Origin: Candidatus Woesearchaeota archaeon
GTDB lineage: Archaea > Nanobdellota > Nanobdellia > Woesearchaeales > GW2011-AR9
Reading direction: 5' to 3'
Assembly: GCA_016181345.1 (NCBI GenBank)
Contig: JACOZM010000009.1
Coordinates: 1-5,879, forward strand
DNA: 5,879 nt
In this document: positions 1 through 5,879 of the stretch, piece after piece
Layout: every line of letters begins with the position of its first letter
Position numbering within the stretch: the first letter of the stretch is position 1
Notes under the pieces: model-generated
Databases searched by the model: none
Told to the model about the DNA's origin: nothing
What the model saw: only the letters and a program-made list of their open reading frames with translations
Translations under genes and position numbers: made by a program

Positions 1-61
1 TTAAGGCAAGAGCCTGCTTAGTTATCTTATTTATGATATTAAAGACCTTCTTATAATTGAT

Positions 62-140
62 GATTAGAATTGGATAATAATAAAAATAGAATAGCGATTA
101 TAGTGATTAGAGAGATAGAAGGATTAAATAGATTAGATTA
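62..140. repeat. Degenerate GATTA-rich low-complexity stretch
   Basis: The word GATTA occurs six times on the plus strand within 79 bases, starting at 62, 96, 105, 122, 131 and 136. Two of the gaps are exactly 9 bases, and the last two copies are directly adjacent (GATTAGATTA). The intervening bases are mostly A, T and G. There is no open reading frame across it. It could be simple-sequence drift in AT-rich DNA, a protein-binding array, or part of an untranslated RNA; the sequence alone does not decide. On the minus strand, positions 89 to 76 read as CTATTTTTATTATT, a possible T-rich end for the polX transcript. Confidence 0.4.
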
Positions 141-160
141 ATGTGTAATGACCATTATAG

Positions 161-219
161 AAGAGTAGAAACCGTGTAAATATTCGTTTCTATGAGGAGA
201 ACTCTTTTTATTATTTTTT
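161..219 (+). terminator. Possible rightward terminator: inverted repeat plus T tracts
   Basis: TAGAAAC (166-172) is the exact reverse complement of GTTTCTA (186-192), with a 13-base loop. AAGAG (161-165) can also pair with CTCTT (202-206) across a 9-base bulge. T tracts follow at 205-209 and 214-219, with another at 230-235. Archaeal RNA polymerase terminates at T-rich non-template tracts, so this would suit a gene entering from the left on the plus strand. For the leftward polX transcript only weaker T runs occur near its stop codon, so orientation and function are inferred. Confidence 0.35.
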
Positions 220-245
220 ATCAAGAAAATTTTTTCTATTCTTTT

Positions 246-1973
246 CTATAAAGAAAATTCTTTCTCAATCTTTGATATGTTCCAGGAGTTCACTAGATCT
301 TTCTTTTTCAGCCACCCTCGTCTTGCTTGAAGAATGCCTAACGGAAATGTCTCCAACCCCTGCAAAGAATGCGCATCAGGAGATATCGTGAATCTACAGC
401 CTAATTCTCCAGCCTTCCTAATGTTCTGGCCATTAAGGTCTAAACGGCTAGGCTGGGTGTTTATCTCCAAAAAAATTCCCCTATCTTTTGCTTCTTGAAA
501 AATGTGCTCGAGATTAGCCTGGATTGGCGGCCTTTCCTGAATCAAACGGTTAGTAGGATGTCCTAAAATATGAATATCCCAATTCTTTAAACACTTCATG
601 ATTCGAGAAGTTATCTCCTCTTCACGCATCTGCAATGAGCTATGGACAGAGGCAATAACAACATCAAGATCTTTTAACCGATGTCTAGGAATAACTAGAT
701 CTCCGTCCTTATTTATATCAATTTCTGCTCCGGAGAAGATCCTGATCTTTGATGTTTTTTGTACATGGCTTATCTCCTTTAAATATTGATCTAATTTTTT
801 TTCATTCAATGGGTTTGTTATACCCATCGTTGAATAATGATCAGCAAAAGAAATAAATTTCATCCCAAGCAATTCTGCTTTCTTTGTCATCTCGAGTATC
901 GAGGAATTTCCATCACTCCATAATGTATGAGTGTGAAATAATCCATTGATGTCTTTTACTGTTACTAATTTTGGAAGATGATGCTGTAAGGCTGCTGCGA
1001 TCTCACCGGTATTTTCTCGTAATTCAGGAGGAATGTACTGCATCTTTAATTTATGGTAGATCTCCTCTTCAGTTCTTCCCGCTACCCATCGTTTTGGGGT
1101 TGTATGCCTAAACAGCCCGTATTCGCTTAGCGTAAACCCTTTCTTCAAGGCTAATTTTCGCAGTTCTACATTATGAGCTTTACTACCAATAAAATAATTT
1201 AAAGCTGAGCCTAATTCTTTTTTCTTAACAACTCGGAGATCAACCTGCATTCCATTATCCAAACGGATAGAGCTCTTAGTTAATCCATGAGCAATGATTT
1301 CCTTAACCTGAGGTAATGATGTAAAATGTTTCATGACAATCTCTTGTTTTTTTGAGATGACGAGAAAATCTAAATCACCTACCGTTTCTTGTCCGCGGCG
1401 GAAACTTCCAGCTACTTCTATTTGATCAACTCCTTCTAAGTTCTTTAATGCTGAAGTTAATTCACCGACAATAGGAAGAGCCTGAGCATAGAGAAATCGT
1501 TTAGGCTTCGAGCGTATAAAAGCGATTCCTTCCAATAATTTCTTCTCTGTTTCTGCTCCAAATCCAGGCAGTTCGCGAAGTTTCTGCTGAAGGATTGCTT
1601 TTTTTAAGTCCTCAGCGTTCTTAATATTTAATTTTGCGTAAAGATATTTTATTTTCTTGGGGCCGAGAGTAGGGATAGAGGATAATTCATCGATGTCAAT
1701 TTTTATCTCTTTCTTTAGCTTATCATAATACTCTAATTTTCCGGTAAGAATTATTTCTTCAATCTTTTTCCCTAAATTATCTCCTACTCCTGAAAGATTG
1801 AGTATTCCAGGCAAACCTTCACGATGGTAGATATCTTCAACATCTTCCGTCAGCCCTTCAATGATGCGGACAACTTTGTGGTATGCCTGCGGCTTCCAAG
1901 GAACTTCCTGCAATTCAAGAATTTGCGCAATGCTGCTAAAGATTTTAATGACAAGCTCGTTTTTCATCCGCAT
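246..1973 (-). CDS. polX: Family X DNA polymerase with C-terminal PHP nuclease domain (PolX)
   Basis: A complete bacterial/archaeal PolX of 575 residues, close to the family's usual length of about 570. It is expected to fill short gaps in base excision repair; characterised relatives also have 3'-5' exonuclease and AP-endonuclease activity in the PHP domain. Helix-hairpin-helix segments lie near residues 54-78, 97-117 and 123-150. The polymerase palm shows GSFRRG (189-194) and the catalytic aspartates D200, D202 and D245, followed by GSKAHN (263-268). The PHP domain starts near 343, with likely metal ligands H347, H349, H379, E417, H444, H472, D533 and H535, plus D354 in the WSDG motif. None appears lost, so both activities are predicted. 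Two starts are possible: the ATG at 1973-1971 or the one at 1967-1965. An AGGGG lies 2 bases before the first and 8 before the second, so the second (573 residues, MKNELVIK) is better supported. Residue numbers count from the first. It is transcribed divergently from the 76-residue gene. Confidence 0.96.
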   Translation of the reverse strand: MRMKNELVIKIFSSIAQILELQEVPWKPQAYHKVVRIIEGLTEDVEDIYHREGLPGILNLSGVGDNLGKKIEEIILTGKLEYYDKLKKEIKIDIDELSSIPTLGPKKIKYLYAKLNIKNAEDLKKAILQQKLRELPGFGAETEKKLLEGIAFIRSKPKRFLYAQALPIVGELTSALKNLEGVDQIEVAGSFRRGQETVGDLDFLVISKKQEIVMKHFTSLPQVKEIIAHGLTKSSIRLDNGMQVDLRVVKKKELGSALNYFIGSKAHNVELRKLALKKGFTLSEYGLFRHTTPKRWVAGRTEEEIYHKLKMQYIPPELRENTGEIAAALQHHLPKLVTVKDINGLFHTHTLWSDGNSSILEMTKKAELLGMKFISFADHYSTMGITNPLNEKKLDQYLKEISHVQKTSKIRIFSGAEIDINKDGDLVIPRHRLKDLDVVIASVHSSLQMREEEITSRIMKCLKNWDIHILGHPTNRLIQERPPIQANLEHIFQEAKDRGIFLEINTQPSRLDLNGQNIRKAGELGCRFTISPDAHSLQGLETFPLGILQARRGWLKKKDLVNSWNISKIEKEFSL

Positions 1974-2005
1974 AGCCCCTTTTAGAAGACTGAGTATTTT
2001 AGTTG

Positions 2006-2013
2006 TTTATAAA
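2006..2013 (-). promoter_or_regulatory. Probable TATA box of polX
   Basis: On the minus strand this reads TTTATAAA inside TTTTTATAAAC. Counting about 30 bases from its first base puts the transcript start near 1983. That gives a leader of roughly 10-16 bases containing AAAAGGGGCT just before the polX start codons. The spacing fits archaeal TATA-box promoters. The motif is near-palindromic, so orientation rests on the gene downstream. Not tested by transcript data. Confidence 0.5.
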
Positions 2014-2066
2014 AATTGCCGTAAAAATAGAGAAATAGCCAAAGATTAGAATCTAAAAAAAAAGTT

Positions 2067-2082
2067 CAAAATATTTAAAAAA
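2067..2082 (+). promoter_or_regulatory. Archaeal BRE/TATA promoter of the 76-residue gene
   Basis: CAAAAT (2067-2072), one base, then TTTAAAAAA (2074-2082) resembles an archaeal TFB-recognition element followed by a TATA box. The expected transcript start, about 30 bases from the first T, is near 2104. That leaves a leader of about 12 bases before the ATG at 2116. The same arrangement, CAAAAY-N-TTTAAAAA, occurs upstream of leuS at 2485-2499. A second AT-rich candidate, TTTATAA at 2091-2097, would place the start at about the ATG and is less convincing because a ribosome binding site lies upstream of the ATG. Confidence 0.6.
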
Positions 2083-2104
2083 TAGCCTTATTTATAACGA
2101 AATA

Positions 2105-2110
2105 CGGAGA
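2105..2110 (+). promoter_or_regulatory. Shine-Dalgarno site of the 76-residue gene
   Basis: CGGAGA ends 5 bases before the ATG at 2116, with GGAG at 2106-2109. This is a good match to the archaeal anti-SD core and a normal spacing. It is the main reason for accepting the start and the gene as real. The predicted leader is barely longer than this site. Confidence 0.6.
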
Positions 2111-2115
2111 TCATT

Positions 2116-2346
2116 ATGGATTTATCTGATATTTATCAAGCAGCCGGGGGAGAAAGTGAAGATCGGCTTGTTGCTTTTGTTGAACGACAGGAACTAAGCC
2201 GCGATCTACGTGAAAGAGTTAGGCAAGAACTCATGCAGATAGGACACTCTCAAGACTTATGCACAGCATTAGGAATGGACTATCGAAATCCTCAATTTAC
2301 TCCCGTTGCTAGGGCTTATGCTTATTATCAAGCAGGATGCAGGTAA
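2116..2346 (+). CDS. Hypothetical 76-residue soluble protein
   Basis: I do not recognise a family. The product begins MDLSDIYQAAGGESEDRL and is rich in charged residues, with a likely helical middle (about 16-42, containing LSRDLRERVRQELMQ). Its C-terminal part is aromatic (YRNPQFTPVARAYAYYQAG, 56-74). It has two cysteines (49 and 75), no zinc-ligand pattern, no signal peptide and no membrane segment. A canonical promoter, a Shine-Dalgarno site at proper spacing and a normal TAA stop support it as a genuine gene. G+C is about 43% by hand count, which looks higher than the flanking AT-rich spacers. It lies between divergent polX and co-directional leuS, with its own promoter, so it is probably monocistronic. 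A small DNA- or protein-binding role is only a guess from size and charge. Confidence 0.7.
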   Translation: MDLSDIYQAAGGESEDRLVAFVERQELSRDLRERVRQELMQIGHSQDLCTALGMDYRNPQFTPVARAYAYYQAGCR

Positions 2347-2351
2347 GAAAG

Positions 2352-2402
2352 AGGCTTATATTACTTTAGGGGTTAATTCTAGTTTTGTTCTTGTTTAAGC
2401 CT
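2352..2402 (+). terminator. Inverted repeat with T-rich stretch after the 76-residue gene
   Basis: AGGCTTA (2352-2358) is the exact reverse complement of TAAGCCT (2396-2402), starting 5 bases after the stop codon, with 37 bases between the arms. The interior is T-rich near its right end (TTTTGTTCTTGTTT, 2383-2396). More T-rich sequence follows at 2416-2430. A T-rich terminator for the small gene is the simplest reading; whether the inverted repeat matters is uncertain because the loop is long. Confidence 0.35.
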
Positions 2403-2459
2403 AGTTTGATAATGGTTTTATTATTATCTTCCAAGAAATCTATTTTCAAAGAATATTAG

Positions 2460-2474
2460 AGGAAAAATCTTCCT
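2460..2474. repeat. Small palindrome upstream of the leuS promoter
   Basis: AGGAA (2460-2464) and TTCCT (2470-2474) are reverse complements around a 5-base centre (AAATC). The element ends about 11 bases before the CAAAAC box of the leuS promoter, a position where a regulator could bind. A 5-base arm is easily produced by chance in this composition. Confidence 0.2.
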
Positions 2475-2484
2475 TAAATGAGTG

Positions 2485-2499
2485 CAAAACCTTTAAAAA
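2485..2499 (+). promoter_or_regulatory. Archaeal BRE/TATA promoter of leuS, predicted leaderless
   Basis: CAAAAC (2485-2490), one base, then TTTAAAAA (2492-2499). The first base of the TATA box is 30 bases before the ATG at 2522, so the transcript is expected to start at or within a base or two of the start codon. No Shine-Dalgarno sequence precedes the ATG (the bases are TTTCTGATAAA), which agrees with leaderless translation, common in archaea. This spacing also fixes the leuS start: no other in-frame ATG or GTG lies between the promoter and 2522. Confidence 0.7.
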
Positions 2500-2521
2500 C
2501 ACCTTTCTTATTTCTGATAAA

Positions 2522-5458
2522 ATGAGCGTAAACTGGCCGGAAATTCAGGATAAATGGCAGAAGAAGTGGAAAGAAGCAGAGTTAGGCAAAGCTACGGTGC
2601 AAAAGAATAAAGATAAGTTCATGATGATATTTGCCTATCCAGGAATTTCGGGATACTTACACGTAGGCCATATGAGAGGATTTTCTTATACTGATGCTAT
2701 CTGCCGATATGAACGCTTACAAGGGAAAGAGGTTTTATTCCCTGTTGGAACACATGCATCTGGAAATCAAGCCATTGCTTTTGCTAATAAAGTCAAGCAA
2801 AAAGATGCGTCCTGGATAGAATATTTAAAAAATAATGGGTGTTCAGAAAAAAAGATTCAAGAATTGACTGATGCAAGTGACGTGATCAAATTCTTTAATG
2901 ATGTTTACGTCCAAGAATATTGGAAGAAATTTGGTTTTCTTTGTGATTGGGATAGGTTTACTTGTACTATATATCCAGACTATGAAAAATTTATCCAATG
3001 GCAGTTTAAAAAATTACAGCAAAAAGATTTACTCATCCAAAAACCATATTTTTCTACTTTTTGTCCTAAAGATGGCCCAGTAGCAGTGGATCCTTCTGAA
3101 ACTGATATATCTAAGGGTGGAAATGCCGAGAAGAAAGATTTTATTTGGGTTAAGTTTAGGATGAATGATTCTGATTTAATTTTAATGGCTGGAACAACAA
3201 GACCTGATGCACTTTATGGCCAAACTCATCTTTGGGTTGATCCTAATGGAAAATATGTCCAAGTTCAAGTTGGAGATGAGAAGTGGATAGTAGGAGAAAA
3301 AGTTGTTGAAAAAATTCAAAATCAGTATAAGGATTTTAAGATTATTCGTAAAACTAATCCAAAAGAACTTATCGGAAAGTGGGTTAAGGGACCCCTGGTG
3401 GATTATGATATTTATGTTGTTCCTGCAGGATTTATTGACTCAGGTATAGGGTCAGGAATTGTTTATTCTGCATTAGAGGATCCCGTAGATTTATTTGAAT
3501 TAAAAATGATTCATTCTAATATGAACATTTTAGATGAGTATGGTTTGGATAAAGAAGTGGTGTCTAGACTTAAACCTATTTCTATCATAAGTGTTCCGGG
3601 AATGGGAGATAATTTAGGAGAGGAAATTGGAAAAGAATTTGACATTAAGTCGTCTGATGAAACTGATAAAGTAGAACTTGCTAAGTCTGAGTTAAATAAA
3701 AGAGTTTTTAGAGAAGGGATTATGAAAGAAAATTGCGGGGTTTGTTCTGGAATGGATGTTCCAAGATGTCAGGAGTATCTTAAGGAAAGATTGGTAAAGG
3801 GTAATGATGCAGTTATGTTCTATGACTTAAGTGAAGAAGTAGTCTGCCGGTGCGGAAGTCCAGTTGTCATCAAAAAAATTGACGATCAATGGTTCATCAA
3901 ATATTCTGATCCAGAATTAACCGAAAGAAGTAAAGAGCAAGCCAAAGAGATGAAAATATTTCCTCAAGAATACCACGATAATATGCCTTCAGTCTTGGAT
4001 TGGTTTCAAGATAGAGCCTGCGCAAGACTAGGGAATTGGCTAGGAAGCAAATTTCCGTTCGATAAAAAATGGACGATCGAACCCATTAGTGATTCTACTC
4101 TTTATCCTGCATATTACATTGTCTCTAAATATGTGAATAATGGAAGTCTTACTCCTGAGGAATTAACGGAAGAATTCTTCGACTACGTTTATTTAGGCAA
4201 GGAAGATGGGCTGACAGAAAAGAATGGTGGAGAAAAAAACGGCAATGAGAATATCTCTAAAAAAGAAAAATGGAAGCCGATCAAAGATGAATTTGACTAT
4301 TTTTATCCGTTAAATATGAACCTGGGGGGGAAAGAGCACAAGACTGTTCATTTTCCAGTCTTTTTGATGAACCACGTAGCGATCCTTCCAGAAGAAAAAT
4401 GGCCAAGAGGAATTTTTGTCAATTGGTGGGTTATCGGTAAAGGATCAAAGATCAGCAAAAGCAAAGGAGGAGCTGAACCGATTCCAAAAGCGATAGAGAA
4501 ATTTGGAGTAGATGCAATGAGATTATATTATGCTCATATTGGTTCTCCGCATGTTGATGTTGTCTGGGAAGAAGATGTAGCAATGAATTACAAAAATGCT
4601 TTAGAACGAGTTTATACTTTGGCTACGGAATTAACGTTATTATCAAAGAATAGTGATGGAAGAGAGAAAACAGAAACTCATCTCAATCATTGGCTTATCT
4701 CTAGATTTAATCATTATTTAAAAGAAATAAATACAAGTATGGAGAGATATGATTTACGAGAACTGGCAGCAAAAGTTTATTTTATCATGTATGATGATTT
4801 TCGATGGTATGTGCGACGAGGAGGGCATCATTTCAAAACAATCTCAGAAGCCTTAGAGATTTGGTGTACGTTAATGAACCCGATTACTCCGCATTTAAGC
4901 GAAGAGATTTATGAGTTGCATTTGAATGGAAAAGAAGAGAAAGAAGAAAATGAAAGCAAGGTAGAATTAGTGTCTTCTTCCTCATGGCCGGAAGTTCATT
5001 CTAACAAGATAGATTTAAAGTCAGAAGCAGGAGAAGAATTAGTCAAAAACACTTTAGAAGGGATGAGAAATGTCGTGAAGTTAGCGAAGATAGAAAAACC
5101 ACAAAAATTTACTCTCTTTATCGCTGAATCCTGGCTTTATGAACTATTTTCTTTCCTGGCAAAAGAGATTAATGTGACGAGAGATATAGGAGAAGTCATG
5201 AAAAAAGTATTAGAGATTGAAAGCTTGAAAGTAAAAGGCAAAGACATAGCAAAGATTGTTCAGGCAGTCATTAAGGATGCTTCTAAGCTCCCTTCCTTAG
5301 TTACATCACAGGAAGAGGAATTAGTAGTTATGAGAGATGCAAAACAGTTCTTAGAAAAAGAATTTGGATGTATTGTAGAAATCATTTGCGGAGAAGATTC
5401 TTCAGAGCAGAAAGCCAAATCAGCTTGGCCGGGAAAGGTAGGGATTTTAGTGGAGTAG
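2522..5458 (+). CDS. leuS: Leucyl-tRNA synthetase, archaeal/eukaryotic type, divergent
   Basis: A class I aminoacyl-tRNA synthetase of 978 residues that charges tRNA-Leu with leucine in the cytoplasm; archaeal LeuRS is usually about 940-970. The nucleotide-binding motif is HVGH (47-50) and the KMSKS motif appears as KISKS (643-647). The CP1 editing domain spans roughly 200-395, with GTTRPDALYGQT (224-235) and the likely universal Asp at D323. C405, C408, C442 and C444 form two close cysteine pairs that may bind zinc. DQWFIKYSDPE (455-465), NHVAI (617-621), the anticodon-binding helices (about 686-830) and the C-terminal tRNA-contacting domain, ending WPGKVGILVE, match archaeal LeuRS. Oddities are YPGISG (39-44) where most LeuRS have a Tyr at the Gly, a bacterial-looking GGKEHKTVH (602-610), an editing loop without PAHAP, and lysine/glutamate/asparagine-rich inserts at about 560-586 and 801-815. 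It may be the cell's only LeuRS or a paralogue. Confidence 0.93.
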   Translation: MSVNWPEIQDKWQKKWKEAELGKATVQKNKDKFMMIFAYPGISGYLHVGHMRGFSYTDAICRYERLQGKEVLFPVGTHASGNQAIAFANKVKQKDASWIEYLKNNGCSEKKIQELTDASDVIKFFNDVYVQEYWKKFGFLCDWDRFTCTIYPDYEKFIQWQFKKLQQKDLLIQKPYFSTFCPKDGPVAVDPSETDISKGGNAEKKDFIWVKFRMNDSDLILMAGTTRPDALYGQTHLWVDPNGKYVQVQVGDEKWIVGEKVVEKIQNQYKDFKIIRKTNPKELIGKWVKGPLVDYDIYVVPAGFIDSGIGSGIVYSALEDPVDLFELKMIHSNMNILDEYGLDKEVVSRLKPISIISVPGMGDNLGEEIGKEFDIKSSDETDKVELAKSELNKRVFREGIMKENCGVCSGMDVPRCQEYLKERLVKGNDAVMFYDLSEEVVCRCGSPVVIKKIDDQWFIKYSDPELTERSKEQAKEMKIFPQEYHDNMPSVLDWFQDRACARLGNWLGSKFPFDKKWTIEPISDSTLYPAYYIVSKYVNNGSLTPEELTEEFFDYVYLGKEDGLTEKNGGEKNGNENISKKEKWKPIKDEFDYFYPLNMNLGGKEHKTVHFPVFLMNHVAILPEEKWPRGIFVNWWVIGKGSKISKSKGGAEPIPKAIEKFGVDAMRLYYAHIGSPHVDVVWEEDVAMNYKNALERVYTLATELTLLSKNSDGREKTETHLNHWLISRFNHYLKEINTSMERYDLRELAAKVYFIMYDDFRWYVRRGGHHFKTISEALEIWCTLMNPITPHLSEEIYELHLNGKEEKEENESKVELVSSSSWPEVHSNKIDLKSEAGEELVKNTLEGMRNVVKLAKIEKPQKFTLFIAESWLYELFSFLAKEINVTRDIGEVMKKVLEIESLKVKGKDIAKIVQAVIKDASKLPSLVTSQEEELVVMRDAKQFLEKEFGCIVEIICGEDSSEQKAKSAWPGKVGILVE

Positions 5459-5464
5459 GTAATA

Positions 5465-5879
5465 ATGTTTAAAGGAGTAAGAAAAATCTTTAAGAAGCCT
5501 AAACTAGCAGTAATTATCCTAGCCTTGCTTGGAGCATTAACCGCAGCTATAACCCATAATTCTGCCGCGAAAAAGAGCACGGAGAAGCTTCGCAGACAAG
5601 CAATCGTCTATCAAGAAAATGAAAACCATCCGCCAGTTCCAGAAGGACTAGAAATATCTGGAAAGCGCCCTAAAACATGGAAAGAAGTCTTAGCACAAAT
5701 TGAAGCAGATGCTAAAAGAAGAGTACAAGCTCAAGAGAAGCTGAAAAAAGTGAGGAGAGCCGTATTAGAATTAAAGGATTTCTTGGTTACAAAGCCTGAT
5801 GGTTTGATATATAGCGACATGGCAAAAAAAAGGGCGGACACGATAAAAGATGTAGCAGAAAGGATGCAAAAGATGTCAG
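5465..5879 (+). CDS. Membrane-anchored, helix-rich hypothetical protein (partial, 3' end outside window)
   Basis: An open frame from ATG 5465 to the window edge gives 138 residues with no stop. It starts MFKGVRKIFKKPK, a strongly basic N-terminus, followed by a hydrophobic stretch at about 14-30 (LAVIILALLGALTAAIT). This is a typical signal-anchor or signal peptide with the positive side inside. After a short basic linker and a proline-containing segment (about 55-71), residues 72-105 and 117-138 are rich in K, R, E, A and Q and look like long amphipathic, possibly coiled-coil helices. I recognise no family. The start lies 6 bases after the leuS stop. GGAG at 5452-5455, inside the last leuS codons, is 9 bases before the ATG and could serve as its ribosome binding site. 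No promoter fits in the gap, so co-transcription with leuS is likely. The bulk of the protein probably faces the cell exterior or a periplasm-like space, if the anchor prediction holds. Confidence 0.7.
   Translation, partial: MFKGVRKIFKKPKLAVIILALLGALTAAITHNSAAKKSTEKLRRQAIVYQENENHPPVPEGLEISGKRPKTWKEVLAQIEADAKRRVQAQEKLKKVRRAVLELKDFLVTKPDGLIYSDMAKKRADTIKDVAERMQKMS

Larger units (their letters stand above)
1..245. other. Non-coding AT-rich region left of polX
   Basis: No gene can be supported here. Frame +1 opens the window and stops at 19-21 after six codons; frame +3 runs from the window edge to a stop at 54-56. Either could be the tail of an upstream rightward gene, but neither is long enough to judge. 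Positions 2-20 can fold as a short bulged stem (TAAG, bulged G, CA pairing with TGCTTA). The middle holds repeated GATTA words and the right part is T-rich on the plus strand. Since polX ends at 246 on the minus strand, the region is either a convergent intergenic spacer or the 3' flank of polX. Confidence 0.6.

Noticed and set aside
1..56. C-terminal tail of an upstream gene
   Set aside because: Two frames are open from the edge (6 and 17 codons) but neither gives a recognisable protein end, so no partial gene is called.
62..140. CRISPR array from the GATTA repeats
   Set aside because: The repeated unit is only 5 bases, spacing is irregular, and there are no spacer-sized unique segments.
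598..789. 63-residue plus-strand open frame inside polX
   Set aside because: It lies wholly antisense to well-conserved PHP-domain coding sequence and has no ribosome binding site or recognisable product.
1861..2049. 62-residue plus-strand open frame overlapping the polX start
   Set aside because: Antisense to the polX N-terminus and runs through its promoter; composition looks like chance translation.
2898..3083. 61-residue plus-strand open frame inside leuS
   Set aside because: A frame shadow of conserved LeuRS sequence without its own initiation signals.
4199..4279. Frameshift or assembly error in leuS at the lysine/asparagine-rich segment
   Set aside because: Conserved LeuRS sequence continues in the same frame on both sides, so it is an in-frame insert.
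5260..5580. 106-residue minus-strand open frame
   Set aside because: Antisense to the conserved LeuRS C-terminus and to the start of the next gene, with no supporting signals.

Overview
The window looks like a piece of an AT-rich archaeal chromosome. The evidence is an archaeal/eukaryotic-type leucyl-tRNA synthetase, TATA boxes of the form TTTAAAAA about 30 nt upstream of expected transcript starts, and a leuS gene that appears to be transcribed without a leader. The compact layout and the divergent synthetase (signature YPGISGYLHVGH) are suggestive of a DPANN-type lineage such as Woesearchaeota or a relative. That placement is inference from remembered families, not something tested here.

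Layout from left to right. Positions 1-245 hold no supportable gene. They contain a stretch with repeated GATTA words and a T-rich segment that could end transcripts. Positions 246-1973 (minus strand) encode a complete family X DNA polymerase with a C-terminal PHP nuclease domain; its catalytic and metal-binding residues all appear intact. Positions 1974-2115 form a divergent promoter region serving polX leftward and a 76-residue orphan gene rightward (2116-2346). A 175-nt gap (2347-2521) carries an inverted repeat and T-rich stretches, a small palindrome, and the leuS promoter. Positions 2522-5458 encode a 978-residue LeuRS. Six bases after it, at 5465, a membrane-anchored, helix-rich protein begins and runs off the window end.

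The genes are mostly informational: DNA repair (PolX) and translation (LeuRS). They do not form a single pathway. The orphan gene has its own promoter and ribosome binding site. The last gene is probably co-transcribed with leuS. I see no mobile element, CRISPR array, tRNA or rRNA.

The points most worth following up are the altered active-site and editing-loop residues of the LeuRS, the orphan 76-residue gene with a promoter element matching that of leuS, and the membrane-anchored protein coupled to leuS.
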